Assembly (NCBI RefSeq): GCF_000247815.1
Contig: NW_004775925.1
Coordinates: 719,805-783,804, forward strand
Reading direction: 5' to 3'
Source: Ficedula albicollis
Lineage: Eukaryota; Chordata; Aves; Passeriformes; Muscicapidae
DNA length: 64,000 bases
Under the pieces are notes generated by a model, which was not told the DNA's origin, made no database searches, and saw only the letters and a list, made by a program, of their open reading frames with translations. This document shows positions 15,881-30,915 of this stretch, piece by piece. A program made the translations under genes and the position numbers. The stretch's first letter is position 1. Each line of letters opens with the position of its first letter.

Positions 15881-17400
15881 CAGCCCTCTCCTGCCCCCAC
15901 ACCTGGCCCTGTTCTCCCTGCAGTGCAGGTGAGCAGGGCAGGAGTTTGGAGGTGACCTCCCTGAGCTTGGACAATCACTCCTATGGTCACCTTCTGTTAT
16001 GCTGGGACTCAAAAGGAAATGTTTGCAAAAAAAATGTGGGTTGCTGCTGCCAAGATTCTTCGCTCTCCTCAGGTTAGTGCCAAGAACTCTGTCTGTTCAT
16101 AACAAATCAAGTGGGCAAACAGGTGTCCCTGGAGAAAACCCTTCAGGCTGGTACAAATTAACGAGTTGATTCAACTAAAGGTAAAACCATTTAATTGTGG
16201 TGTTCTTCCAGCTGTGTTTTCCTGAGAAAGGGAATCTTGTGTATGTCACTCTGTCCTCCCCCACTAGTTTTTGAGCCCCCTGGGCCGATCAGACAATCAC
16301 AGATTCATGGAATGGTTTGGGTTGGAAGGGATTTAAATCCCATCTGCTTCCAGTCCTGCACAGGCAGGGAGGGAGACAGGGTCAGGGAGGTGGCAGGGAG
16401 GTGACAGGGACAGGGATGGGACAGGAAGATGGCAGGGACAGGACAGGGAGAGGGGCAGCATGGTGGGACAGGGAGGTGGCAGGGACAGAGGGACACGGGG
16501 ACAGGGACACAGACACGGGGACAGGGACACAGACACAGGGACAGGCCTCTGGCCATGCCCCAGGGGCGGGTGGGGTGGCACAGGGCAGTGCCAGGGCAGG
16601 AGGGGCCGAGGACAGGCTCTGGTGGCTGCTGTGACCTTGCATAGGGCTTTAGGGATTGCCTGGGGCGCTCTCTGCTCCTCTGCTCTGAGTGCTGTGCACC
16701 CACCCGACCCTTACTGCCCCCTCCCCTCCCCTCCTTGTCCTGCTGCCCCACAAACCCCAGGCTGTGTGTGCTAGACAGAAATCACAGAGCAATAGATCAC
16801 AGGGAAAAAGGGTGAAAGAGAAGGAGGGAAAAAGATGTTCCTTCATGGAGCTTTTGTTTTCTAACAATGTTGACATTGTGTGGAGTAAGCGAGTATAAAA
16901 TGTGCTGTGGTTGGGAGCTGGTGTGCAGGAAGATGTTATTATCCCAGCCTTTTATGCCTCTTACCCTGTCTGGATCAGAGGAGATAAATGTGCAGATAGG
17001 AGCCCCAGCTCCTGTCTTTATTTAAGCTGTCAGGTACTGCTGTGTTATTTTATGATGATTGTTATAGAAAGCCTCCACAAAGAGATATATGTTTCTATAC
17101 TCCCCCTTGTTTCCTATTTTAATCTATAATTTAATAATAAAAGAGATGTATTTCTCTTTATTATTTTTATTTGTAGTGTCATTGCTTCTTGTTCACTCTT
17201 ATTTTTCAAATAAACATTCACAGTCACAAAGCACTTAAAATGTGCACACAATCAATCTTCCCTGTTCTCTTTTGGGCTCCCTCAGACTATTACTGCAGTG
17301 GTGCTTTAATTGACAATTAATGCCAAAGCACGTTTGGTGTAAAGCACGATCCTGGGGGGGACACGCTCAGAGCACGGGGACATTGCCACCTCAGCCACAC
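15881..17400. other. Unique noncoding sequence
   Basis: Holds a CR1 fragment (16,295-16,385), a GGGACAGG-rich degenerate patch (about 16,375-16,545) and an AT-rich block (about 17,030-17,340) with several TTTATT and AATTAA words. No gene is recognised. Confidence 0.5.
16295..16385 (-). mobile_element. CR1 LINE 3'-end fragment
   Basis: CATGGAATGGTTTGGGTTGG, then AAGGGATTTAAATCCCATCT, is the CR1 3' terminus read on the opposite strand. It is truncated on the 5' side, as usual for CR1 insertions. Confidence 0.65.
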
Positions 17401-18412
17401 CCACTGCTCAGGTGAGGTACCTGCTCAGGTGAGGCACACCCACTGCTCAGGTGAGGCACATGCTCAGGTGAGGCACATGCTCAGGTCAGCCACACCCACT
17501 GCTCAGGTGAGCCACACCCACTTGCTCAGGTGAGGTACATGCTCAGGTGAGGTACATGCTCAGGTCAGCCACACCCACTGCTCAGGTCAGCCACACCCAC
17601 TGCTCAGGTCAGCCACACCCACTGCTCAGGTCAGCCACACCCACTGCTCAGGTCAGCCACACCCACTGCTCAGGTCAGCCACACCCACTGCTCAGGTCAG
17701 CCACACCCACTGCTCAGGTCAGCCACACCCACTGCTCAGGTCAGCCACACCCACTGCTCAGGTCAGCCACACCCACTGCTCAGGTCAGCCACACCCACTG
17801 CTCAGGTCAGCCACACCCACTGCTCAGGTCAGCCACACCCACTGCTCAGGTCAGCCACACCCACTGCTCAGGTCAGCCACACCCACTGCTCAGGTCAGCC
17901 ACACCCACTGCTCAGGTCAGCCACACCCACTGCTCAGGTCAGCCACACCCACTGCTCAGGTCAGCCACACCCACTGCTCAGGTCAGCCACACCCACTGCT
18001 CAGGTCAGCCACACCCACTGCTCAGGTCAGCCACACCCACTGCTCAGGTCAGCCACACCCACTGCTCAGGTCAGCCACACCCACTGCTCAGGTCAGCCAC
18101 ACCCACTGCTCAGGTCAGCCACACCCACTGCTCAGGTCAGCCACACCCACTGCTCAGGTCAGCCACACCCACTGCTCAGGTCAGCCACACCCACTGCTCA
18201 GGTCAGCCACACCCACTGCTCAGGTCAGCCACACCCACTGCTCAGGTCAGCCACACCCACTGCTCAGGTCAGCTACACCCACATGCTCAGGTGAGGTACA
18301 TGCTCAGGTGAGCCATACCCACATGCTCAGGTTTGCCATACCCACTGCTCAGGTGAGGCACACCCACATGCTCAGGTGAGGTACATGCTCAGGTGAGCCA
18401 CACCCACCTGTG
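17401..18412 (+). repeat. 22-bp minisatellite (about 32 identical core copies)
   Basis: Core of about 17,561-18,270 is a homogeneous array of the 22-bp unit CAGCCACACCCACTGCTCAG plus GT. Both edges contain diverged, shorter or longer variants with GAGGTACATG words. A perfect core with degenerate edges is typical of recent internal expansion. Confidence 0.97.
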
Positions 18413-20206
18413 CCATGAGGCCAGAGCCGTTTCTGCTGGGCTGGACCAGTCCCAATCCCAAGTGGGATCAGCTGCCCACAGGGGCTGTGGCTGCCCCGTC
18501 CCTCACCATGCCCAGGCCAGGCTGGGCAGGGCTCTGACCCCCCTGGGGTGTTGAGGAGTCCCTGCTCATTTTCACCCATGGCTGGTTAGAGATGGAGTGA
18601 GCTGAACAGAAGGTGTTGCATGAAGGTCATGGAATGGTTTGGCTTGGAAGGGACCTGAAAGCCCATCCATCCCACCCCTGCCAGGGCAGGGACTCCTCCC
18701 ACTGCCCCAGCTGCTCCAGCCCCAGTGTCCAGCCCAAACCATTCTGGGATATTCAATGATTCTAACAGATTCTGGGATTTAATTACCTGTCAAGGCTCGT
18801 ATCATACCTTCCAAAATATTGAGGTATTTTCTTGGTATCAAGGCACTGAGCTTCCCATGGGTTCCTGGGAGAGCTGGGTACCAGAGGAGGAGGTGAATCT
18901 GTGGGCCTGAACCAGGTATCTACTGACATCCAGATTTTGGGTGAGCTTGCCTGAGCTGAGCCCATGCCCATGATTTCTCTGGTTCTTGTTCTCCTGAGTC
19001 CTTGGCCATCCCTGCAGACTGCAGCCCTGGGCTCCAGGAAGCACCAGGGAGTGACCCTGGCTGGAGCCAGCACAGGGCTCGTGAGCTGGGGGTCTCTGGG
19101 GTTAAAGTCATTGGAAACGTCTCATCCCGCTTCTCTGCCAATGTCCTTCATCCTCTGCACAGACTTGGAATCCTTTCTCTTTGGGGGAAGGTATCTGCCT
19201 TCTGTTTTGTTTTAATCTGGGGTTTTAAAATTATGTGATAGCCTTTACAGAGCTAAGCACGGAGAATGGGCAGGAGCAGGGCAGCCTGGGGTGCATCGCT
19301 GGGGCTGGTGAGGACGGGCTGAGTGAGCAGCCCCAGCTCCCAGGGAGCCTGCTGACCACAGCTGCTTGAACCATCCCCAAGTGGAACCTGGCACCTCTTC
19401 AGATTTAAAATACAGACAATTAGTGGAAGTGGTTTCAGTCTCAATTATTTCCCTCTTACGGCAGAAAATGCATCTGTGGAAAGCTGGACAGTTTCTTTCC
19501 AAGAGTGTTGAAATTGTGTCCAAAGGGAACAGGAGGGAATCCCAGAACTGGCTCAGCATCTCTTATTCCTGCACATCTGAACCCTGTGCCAGGCAGTGCC
19601 CACCTCTGTCCAACATTTTCTCAGGTCCTGGCTCTGGAAACTCTAATAGGAGTTACAGGGCTTGTCAGCAACATTTTTATTCTGTTTGGTTTAAATCCAG
19701 TCACTAACATCCAAATCAAAGGAGTTAAATGTTTTAGAAATAAGCCAGAGCAGTGAACAGCTATAGAGATGATTCCTTCTGCTCCCAGGATGAAACTTTC
19801 AAGAGGAGAAATCCCATGAAAAGAGCCCTGGGACGCAGAGTCTGAGGCAGACGTGTCTGTTCCCGTGGGATTTGTCTCTGGGCTGAGCTGCTATTTCTGT
19901 GCTTGCACTCAGCTCGGGCTCCTGCTGTCAGGTCTCAGGGCTGCAGGATGTTTCTCCACATCCATCACTTCTCACAGCAGTGGGAGGGTCCTTGGAGACA
20001 TCCAGGAATGCAGATCAATGGATGGGCAAAAGCTGCTGCCCCCCAGCACTCAAAGCAAGAAACAAGCTGCTCTGCATCTCAGAGGAGCAGAGCTGGGAGC
20101 CTCTGTTTCTCCTCTCCTGCCAGTCCCTAGCTGACATCTAACCTGGAAAGGTGCACAGAGCATCTTTTCCAGCACATTTCCCAAGCCCCAGGAAAACTCT
20201 GCAAGC
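18413..20206. other. Unique noncoding sequence
   Basis: Contains one CR1 fragment (18,622-18,760) and otherwise single-copy DNA. No supported exon was found. Confidence 0.5.
18622..18760 (-). mobile_element. CR1 LINE 3'-end fragment
   Basis: TCATGGAATGGTTTGGCTTG, GAAGGGACCTGAAAGCCCAT and the downstream CCACCCCTGCCAGGGCAGGG match the inverted CR1 3' end, extending about 130 bp. Confidence 0.7.
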
Positions 20207-20390
20207 TACAAACGTGTTCCCTGCTCCCCTGTGGCTGTTCTGCACACTCTGTGTGTTCCCTGCTCCCCTGTGACTGTTCTGCACACTCTGTGTGTTCCTG
20301 GTGCCCCTGTGACTGTTCTGCATACTCTGTTCTCTGCATCCCTTGGCTGTTCTGCACACCCTGTGCTCCCTGGGTGTGACCCCAGCCTGG
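20207..20390 (+). repeat. About 39-bp minisatellite (4 copies)
   Basis: Four imperfect copies sharing GCTCCCCTGTGACTGTTCTG and CACACTCTGTGTGTTCC, with diverged third and fourth units. Confidence 0.85.
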
Positions 20391-21282
20391 CACACCAGAG
20401 CTCCACGTCCCCAGGGCCAGGCTGCAGGACAGGCTCGAGCAGAGGCTGTGGCATTTCCTTCCCCAGGGACCTGCAGCCACAGTGTCACTCAGCCCCCAGA
20501 GCTGCAGGATCTTTTGGATGTTTTGGAGTGTTTCGGAAGAGTTTATTTGAGATGCCCTGCTGCAGTCCTGGCCCCCAGCCCAGCAGTGCCTGGCTCCAGA
20601 GATGCCCCTGGGGGGGTCACTGCTGGCGTGGCAGCACAGACAGGGGCTGGCGGGGACTGGAGTGCTCTCACCTGAACCTCTGAGGAACAGCAAGGAAAGT
20701 GCAGATGGTTTGGCTTCACATAAATTAATCAAAAGCGCTTATGTGAGGGAATGACCAGCTTGGTCCCACTGCAAAGCTCTGTCCCCCTCCAGCCCTGGCC
20801 ACCTTCCCTGGCAGCTTGTGACAGCCAAATTCTACCTGGGCTGTTTCACAGGCCCTGAGAACCTGCCCATCTCCCCAGAGCCTGCCACACCAAAACTCAG
20901 AGAGCTGCTCTAGTTGGAAGGTTTGCAGAGAAAATGAGGGTTTTTTTCTTCCTGGCTGAGTTCCATCAGCAGCAGCTCCCACTCTGCAAGGCACATCTCA
21001 ATTCATTAACACAGTCAAACCTTATTAGAGAGAATCGTTGGGCAGAAATTACCCAGTCCAGAGTTCTCTTTGCCTTTCTCCTTGTTACTCCTCACCACTG
21101 CTTTCCTCCCTGGTGCCTCTCTGTCCAGTGAAGCATCTCCTGCCAAGCCTGGTGTGGGGTGGGAGCTTTGGGAGTGCAGCAGAGGTTCAGCCCTCCTCCC
21201 AGCCCACAGCTGCAGTGGGAGATCCTGAGGGGATCCAGGATACGTTACATGGCATCACCCACGGCTGGGCAGCAGCAGCTCA
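20391..21282. other. Unique noncoding sequence
   Basis: Single-copy GC-rich to mixed sequence. No gene or mobile element is recognised. Confidence 0.5.
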
Positions 21283-21741
21283 GGGTTCTCAGGGTTCTCA
21301 GTGTCCTCAGTGTCCCAGTGTCTCTCATGGTCCCAGTGACTCTCAGTGTCCCAGTGTCTCTCACCATCCCAGTGTCTCTCACTGTCCCAGTGTCTCTCAC
21401 TGTCCCAGTGTCTCTCACTGTCCCAGTGTCTCTCACTGTCCCAGTGTCTCTCACTGTCCCAGTGTCTCTCACTGTCCCAGTGTCTCTCACTGTCCCAGTG
21501 TCTCTCACTGTCCCAGTGTCTCTCACTGTCCCAGTGTCTCTCACTGTCCCAGTGTCTCTCACTGTCCCAGTGTCTCTCACTGTCCCAGTGTCTCTCACTG
21601 TCCCAGTGTCTCTCACTGTCCCAGTGTCTCTCACTGTCCCAGTGTCTCTCACTGTCCCAGTGTCTCTCACTGTCCCAGTGTCTCTCACTGTCCCAGTGTC
21701 TCTCACTGTCCCAGTGTCTCTCACTGTCCCAGTGTCTCTCA
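21283..21741 (+). repeat. 18-bp minisatellite, left part
   Basis: More than twenty copies of the 18-bp unit TGTCTCTCACTGTCCCAG, almost all identical, with variant units at the left edge. The array is interrupted by poly-G run 6 and resumes at 22,685. Confidence 0.97.
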
Positions 21742-22684
<943 letters not shown>

Positions 22685-22760
22685 CTCTCATGGTCCCAAT
22701 GACTCTCAGTGTCCCAGTGTCTCTCATGGTCCCAGTGTCTCTCAGGGTCACAGTGGCTCT
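22685..22760 (+). repeat. 18-bp minisatellite, right part
   Basis: Three to four diverged units (CTCTCATGGTCCCAATGA and relatives) that mirror the variant units at the left edge of the array. Confidence 0.85.
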
Positions 22761-22899
22761 TCTGTCACCTCCAATTTGGGAAGAGCAGTGAGTTGCTTTT
22801 GAGAGAAAAGTGTGAGATGACAGAGCTGGCAGTGCCCCAGTGCCCCAGGCTGGCAGAGGGGCTGCAGGGGCTGAGATGGGCTCAGGGGATGGGCTCAGG
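22761..22899. other. Unique spacer
   Basis: Short single-copy sequence between the 18-bp and 53-bp arrays, with small GATGGGCTCAGG-type repeats at its right end. Confidence 0.5.
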
Positions 22900-24027
22900 A
22901 GACGGGTTCGGGATGGGCTCCATCCTGAGCAGGGATCAGCCTGTCCCTGGGCAGCACATCCAGGGATGGGCTCCATGCTCAGCAGGAACAGCCTGTCCAA
23001 GAGCAGCAGATCCAGGGATGGGCTCCATCCTGAGCAGGGATCAGCCTGTCCCAGGGCAGCAGATCCAGGGATGGGCTCCATGCTCAGCAGGATCAGCCTG
23101 TCCCTGGGCAGCAGATCCAGGGATGGGCTCCATCCTGAGCAGGGATCAGCCTGTCCCAGAGCAGCACATCCAGGGATGGGCTCCATGCTCAGCAGGAACA
23201 GCCTGTCCAAGAGCAGCAGATCCAGGGATGGGCTCCATCCTGAGCAGGGATCAGCCTGTCCCAGAGCAGCACATCCAGGGATGGGCTCCATGCTCAGCAG
23301 GAACAGCCTGTCCAAGAGCAGCAGATCCAGGGATGGGCTCCATCCTGAGCAGGGATCAGCCTGTCCCAGAGCAGCACATCCAGGGATGGGCTCCATGCTC
23401 AGCAGGAACAGCCTGTCCAAGAGCAGCAGATCCAGGGATGGGCTCCATCCTGAGCAGGGATCAGCCTGTCCCAGAGCAGCACATCCAGGGATGGGCTCCA
23501 TGCTCAGCAGGAACAGCCTGTCCAAGAGCAGCAGATCCAGGGATGGGCTCCATCCTGAGCAGGGATCAGCCTGTCCCAGAGCAGCACATCCAGGGATGGG
23601 CTCCATGCTCAGCAGGAACAGCCTGTCCAAGAGCAGCAGATCCAGGGATGGGCTCCAATGCTCAGCAGGATCAGCCTGTCCCAGGGCAGCAGATCCAGGG
23701 ATGGGCTCCATGCTCAGCAGGATCAGCCTGTCCCTGGGCAGCAGATCCAGGGATGGGCTCCATCCTGAGCAGGGATCAGCCTGTCCCTGGGCAGCACATC
23801 CAGGGATGGGCTCCATGCTCAGCAGGAACAGCCTGTCCAAGAGCAGCAGATCCAGGGATGGGCTCCATCCTGAGCAGGGATCAGCCTGTCCCAGGGCAGC
23901 AGATCCAGGGATGGGCTCCATCCTGAGCAGGGATCAGCCTGTCCCAGGACAGCACATCCAGGGATGGGCTCCATGCTGAGCAGGGATCAGCCTGTCCCAG
24001 GGCAGCAGATCCAGGGATGGGCTCCAT
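22900..24027 (+). repeat. 53-bp minisatellite with 105-bp higher-order dimers
   Basis: Two related monomers alternate. One (53 bp) has CATCCTGAGCAGGGATCAGC and CTGTCCCAGAGCAGCA. The other (52 bp) has CATGCTCAGCAGGAACAGCC and TGTCCAAGAGCAGCA. Between about 23,160 and 23,640 the pair repeats as a 105-bp dimer: the same line of sequence recurs 420 bp apart. The edges use mixed monomers. Confidence 0.96.
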
Positions 24028-24770
<743 letters not shown>

Positions 24771-26994
24771 CACAGCAGGAGCAGAAGCTGCTTTGTGTCT
24801 CTGGGTGAAGGAGAGGCATTTTCCAGTGCTGTCAGGGCTCAGCTGACAGCCTCAAATTATTGTTATTATTTTCTTTTAACTGGAATGCAAATATGTCAGC
24901 CTTTCTAGGTGGCTTCATTAAGTACCCAGCACATCACTCAGAGCCTCACAATTCTTGTCAAGCACCGACATCCCCATCCCCTGTTCTTTGCAGAGTCTGA
25001 ATTCCTCTGACTCCTTCTCGTGATGACAAACAGGTCCAGAATGGGATTAAAAAATATCCAAAAGATAATAATAGTTGTTTTTCTTCCTTCCAGCTGCTAA
25101 AGAGCAGAGAAAACCCACGCCAGGGTCAGTGCAGCTCACTGGGTAACTCAGTGCTGTGTCATGGTGATCCAGGGAAAGAACTGGGGCTCACCCTAGATTT
25201 AATGGGTTTGTGCTGAAATGTGGGGCAGTGCCTCGTCCCCTCTGTGTGCAGGAAGGAGAAATTCCTGTCTTCCCCATTTTGCTGCTTCTTGATTGAACAG
25301 GAGGGAACAAGAACCGTGCTGCAGGGTCATTACTAAAGCTGATCAAACTGAGACCAAAATAAATTTTCTGCTAACAGCAGAAAAATCCTTTCATTACATA
25401 AAGGTCTTGATTAGTCTGTTTATTTTCATCAATGCATTGAACTGTTCTTCGACCCTCAGTGCCTGACATTCCATTTCCTGGGAGCTTCACCCACCTTGGT
25501 GCCAGGTCAGGGATGTCCCTCACTCTGCTACGTGGCTCGTGGCCAGACAGCAGCACAGGTCCCATTCGGGCTGCCCCAGCACCCCAGGACATTCTAGAGT
25601 CCATCTCCATCCCTGCCAGGTCTGTCCAGCTGGTTTTCCTTTCCCACTGCAGCCCCCCCAGTCTTGTAGGAAACTCCTTCTCCTCTCAGGCTCATCCCAT
25701 CGGGAACTCCTTTAAAACCCCTCAAAGCATGGGACAGCTCAGTGACATTCCTGAATAAGTGAAGCATGGAGAGGTGCTTTACATCTCCTTGGAGTATGGG
25801 GAGCTCAACTGAGAGATTCTGGAGCACAGAGAAAACAGAGTTAAACACAGGGGATGTTGGGAGAGACAAGTCATGACCAGTCACCCTGGTCCTGCTGCAT
25901 TTCAAAACCAGTCACAAAACAGTGTTTGGTATTTGGGCAGAAGGCACAGCACAGGGACTGGCACAGAGGGGGGATTGCTCCAGATGGGGGTGGCTGATGT
26001 GCAGGGAGGGACAGATTTAAATGAATTTTTGGGAGATGCAGATGTAAATGTATTTTAGCAGCACTGTGTCTAAAATGCCTGAGCCTTGACCTCCAGCTGT
26101 ATGAAGAAAAGAGATCCCACCAGGCTGGGGGTGCACAGACACCAGAGCCACTGTGCTCCCTGACCCAGGGGAGCTGTATGTGAACTGTCAGCAGAAAATC
26201 TGACCAGGTCATAAATTCACCTTTAAAGCACTCGTTCCTTCACCCAAAGCCCCACAGCAGGAAACCTGTGCATTCCTGGCTGCCCTGGTACAAACTCCCC
26301 TCTGTGGGTACCAGCTCTGCCTCCTGCTGCAGGCCCCAGCTGGAGACTCTGAGGCTTTCTGTGCTGTATAGAATGTGCAAATGGATTGTTCTCTGGGTTT
26401 GGAATGGTTTGCAATACTCTGTGTATGACCCCAGAACACTCTGCCTGAGGAGTGCTGCCAGCAGAGCTCCTGCAGGCTCTGCTCAGCGAGGTTTTATCTG
26501 CCCTGTGAGCAGGGATGGAGCTGTGCCCTGCAAGAGCTGTGTGTGCAGTCTGGGCTCCCAGTGCTCAGGGGTGTCCCAGTTGCAGCAGAAGCAGCCCCTG
26601 GTGCAGGAGGGTCTGCCTGGGCAGGGGGACACAGGAGTTGGAACGAGGATTTTTAGCTCAGCAACTGAAATGAAAATCCATCTCAAGCTGGGCAGGCAAA
26701 AATGGGCTGTGCAGACTCGAGTGGCTCTTGGGGGAGATCCCTCTCCCACCCATTTATTAGTGTCTGGGAGAGCAGCCCCCTCAATTAAAAAAATAAACTC
26801 CTCATTCCTTTGGAGCAGGTGAATGCTGGGGAGAAGCTGCTGCTTTCAAGGTCATGCCCAGGGGGCTGTCAGGGAGTATTTAATGCAGCTTTGCTCAGCA
26901 TCCCCAAACTAGAAACCTAAATTGGGACAGGAAAAGGAACATGTGTGCACCCCAGAAAAACAGAAACCCACTGAATGCTGCAGGTCCCTGTGCA
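24771..26994. other. Unique noncoding sequence
   Basis: Mostly single-copy. The 24,850-24,960 stretch is AT-rich with an ATGCAAAT octamer and SOX-like ATTGTTATT words and may be a conserved noncoding element. No coding exon is recognised. Confidence 0.5.
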
Positions 26995-27182
26995 GTGGGG
27001 CCTGGGGCAGTGGGGGTCAGGGACCACTGGGGTTTGTGACCCTGCTGGGCAGAGGGAATCACTGTTTTGGGATTTCTGACCCTGCTGGGCAGTGGCAGTC
27101 AGTGTTTTGGGATTTGTGACCCTGCTGGGCAGTGGGAATCACTGTTTTGGGATTTGTGACCCTGCTGGGCAGTGGGAGAGGC
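26995..27182 (+). repeat. 40-bp minisatellite (about 4 copies)
   Basis: Units of 40 bp sharing ATCACTGTTTTGGGATTTGT and GACCCTGCTGGGCAGTGG. The first unit is diverged. Confidence 0.9.
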
Positions 27183-29754
27183 TGCCCTGGGGGAAGGAAG
27201 GACTCTCTCAGTGCCTTCCAGAGTCTGGGTCTCACACATGGCACTTCCTGGGGTTCCTGTGAACGCAGGGTTTGTTCTCCAGGTTGTTTTCCTGTCCATT
27301 TGTCCCCATGGGAACAGTCTCTCCTCACATCCAGATGCAAGCAGCTGAAGAACCATTAAGTGTTTTATGTATTTGCAGTGGATTTCCTCACACTTGCCCT
27401 CTCATTTTCACTCCTTTTCCCTTCAAAGTTCTGACCTTAAGGCAGAGAGAGAGATTCTGGAAATTTTACTTGTGGCTGCAGTTGTCCTGTGGCTCAGGGC
27501 TGCTGTTGCATGGCCACTCCAAATATCTCTTGTTATTTTTCCTTCTAACTTCATTTTTTCCTAATCCAAGAAAAAATCCAGTAACCGAAGCCAAGCAGTT
27601 CAATCATCCGACTCGATTTCCCCCACACTCCCCCCATTCCTCTTGTTTGCACAGGACAAGTCTGCTGGCATCACAAGAGGTTATTTCTCTTTTTTTTTGC
27701 AGCCTTTCCGTAATTTTCTTTATTTAGAATGTTTTAAGGAGGTTTTTGCATTCTGCACTGTGCAGCAGTTGCTTTGCACATGGCATCAAACACCCATTAT
27801 ATGGTATTTACAGTGCCTGAAACACCAGGAGAACTTCTCTCCTCCTGAACAACCTCTCAGTAGGGACAGCCCTGGGGTGGAGGATTTTTTGTCTCTATTT
27901 GGCCTCTGCCCAGGAAGGTTTACAGGCTGGTGAGTCACTTTTTGGGTTCTGGGTGTCACAGGACAGCCAGAGGAGCTGCAGCTCAGGGCGGGAGCTCCCT
28001 GGTGGGAATTTCAGTGTGCAATGTGGTCAAAGGTAAAGCTGAGGGGATGGAACGCCCTCCTGCGTCCCTGCTTTGTGCAGATGCTCCCTGGTGCTGCAGG
28101 AAGGATCATTTGGAAGCTCTAAGGTTCAGGGGTCTCCTGGGCTGGCTCAGGTGGCAGAGGTGGGGAGGACAATCCCTGAACTCCCCACAGCAGGACACAG
28201 GGGATGTTCTGTGGGTCTGTGCAGAAACTGGACATGTTCCCCAAAGGGAAATCTCTGACTGGCAGAGAAACCACCTTTTGCCAGGGAGGTCAGGATGTCC
28301 TGTCCCTGGCAGAGCCCCAGGGCCTGGTCCACGGGGTGTCCCATGGCAGGGCAGTGGATTTTAAAATCCCCTCTGAGCCCCAAGGATTCTGTGATCCCAG
28401 TGCAGGGGATGAGCAGAGCTGGTAGCTGGTGCTGCTCCCACTCCACCCTCCTCCTCCTCAGCATCTGCTCATGCTCACCACCCCAGAGGGACCCGGGGAA
28501 GGGGAATCCTTAGGGCAGAGCCTGCTCTGTGCCCTGATCCTGCAGCGTTCAGCTCAGGGGGAGGGAGAACACAGAGAGATGAGCCCAGCAGAGATCCCTG
28601 CCCAAAACATGCTGAGATAACAGAATAAGGAAGGGTGAGAGGGAAAGCAGGAAGAGAAGGGGTCTGGAAAGTGACTGGGCACAAACAAAGTGAATAAAGG
28701 CTGGATTGTGAGCCTGGAGCTTGGGCTTGCACAGAGCAGCAGTGCAGGACCTGTGAATGCCTGGCAGGGGTAGGGGGAGGGAAGTGCTTGTGTCCTGGGA
28801 TTAATTGACATCACAGATATGTGATCCCAGCAGAATGAGATGATTTCCAGGGGGCAAAAAGTACACAAACCAAATTAAAGAGAATTGCAGTGATGTATAA
28901 ACAAACATGGCTGAATCCACACCCACCCCCCAGATTCCCAGCTAAATTCTTCCCTGTTCATCCCCGTGTTTACGAGGGATCTCTGCTGATGCACATGTGC
29001 TGAAGTTCTGGCTCAATAATTTTGAGTGGCCAGCATTCCTTTAAAAGATAATCAGTGCCTGCAAAGGCTTTTCTTCCTCTCATCCACCTTCCCACCAGAA
29101 TAAAAGATTCCCCTACATAAGAATTGGCCAAAATGGAAATTGCCCACGTTTGTCCCTAAGGTATGCACAGCCAAGCAGCTGTGCTGTGGTCTCAGCTGGG
29201 AAGTTCGATTTTATTCTGCCATTCAGCCCAGGTGCTCAATAAAAAATGCAGGAGCGACAACAACAACAAAAAAATCAAAAATCAAAGGGCAAAGGAAGGG
29301 AATATTGCTGCCAACTAAACAGCTTCTTTTAATCTGGGCTCCATACTCCTCCTTCTGAGGGAAACGGTGCTGCTGTTAAAGTCAGATGAGAGGGAGAGGT
29401 GGGATCCCAGGTGTGCGGAGCTGGAGTGGTTCTGGGAGATAAGATTGAATGTTCAGAGGCAGAGCTGGAGCTTTGTTGCTGCAGGAGGAGGGGATGTTTG
29501 ATTTCAGGGGTGTCAGGGCAGGGCTGGAGCTCTGGGGCTGTCCAAGGGCAGATCCAGCCAGGAAAAAAGTCAGCTTCGGGGTGGTTCTGGTGGATATTTG
29601 GTCTGGAAGCTTCTGTTCCTGGCTGGAAAGAGGTGGGAGCTCCTCGTGATGCTGCCCTGCAGTTTTGGGGGCACCTCTGGGTGGGATGTGGGGGTGCCCA
29701 GAGCTGTGGGGTTGCCCAGAGCCTGCACCCACTGCTCCCAGAGCCCTGTCCCTG
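27183..29754. other. Unique noncoding sequence
   Basis: Single-copy DNA of mixed composition. There are pyrimidine-rich patches near 27,530-27,720 and an A-rich patch near 29,255-29,285. No supported gene, RNA or mobile element. Confidence 0.5.
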
Positions 29755-30537
<783 letters not shown>

Positions 30538-30915
30538 ATGAGAACTAGATGTTCTCCTGTGTTCCAACACGTCCGTTTCTTTTTGTCCCAAGATTCTTAT
30601 GATGCTGCTGGGAAAAGAGGGGAGAGAAAAGGGGAGGATTTTCTTGCTCTGAGCAGTTGTAGTAGTCTGTGCTGTAGTGTGCTAAGGAAGAAGGGGGGAA
30701 GGCATCAGTCAGACATGGGTTTCACAGATTGCAGCTGAATTGGACACTGAGCCTGCTGTTGCAGTCCTGGATGAAAGACCAGCAGGGTCAGTTTGTGTCT
30801 CCTTTTGCAGCTCACCCCAAATGCAGCCTCAGAAACGCAGTGCTGTGGGTCATGGTTGGAGCTGTGCCTGAGTATCACCAGCTAGAAACTCTCAGAGAGC
30901 TGCTCCAGGTGCCTG
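30538..30915. other. Unique noncoding sequence
   Basis: Single-copy stretch between two arrays. No gene is recognised. Confidence 0.5.

Noticed and set aside
14790..16077. Cys/Pro/His-rich repeat frames on + and Gly/His/Trp-rich frames on -
   Set aside because: A 49-bp noncoding minisatellite without stops gives long frames in every register, a sign of artefact rather than coding.
17401..18412. CRISPR-like appearance of the regularly spaced 22-bp array
   Set aside because: Units are directly adjacent with no unique spacers, and the host is a vertebrate.
19853..19935. Candidate GFRA4 signal-peptide exon: a hydrophobic frame MSVPVGFVSGLSCYFCACTQ ending in a phase-1 GT
   Set aside because: Phase and hydrophobicity fit, but the donor (CAG|GTCTCA) is poor, there is no CpG-rich promoter, and it is 36 kb upstream. 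Chance cannot be excluded; RNA-seq joining 19,9xx to 56,555 would revive it.
28204..28513. Several 60-100 codon frames in unique DNA
   Set aside because: No conserved motif, no consistent splice pairs and no codon bias; such lengths are expected by chance in GC-rich vertebrate DNA.
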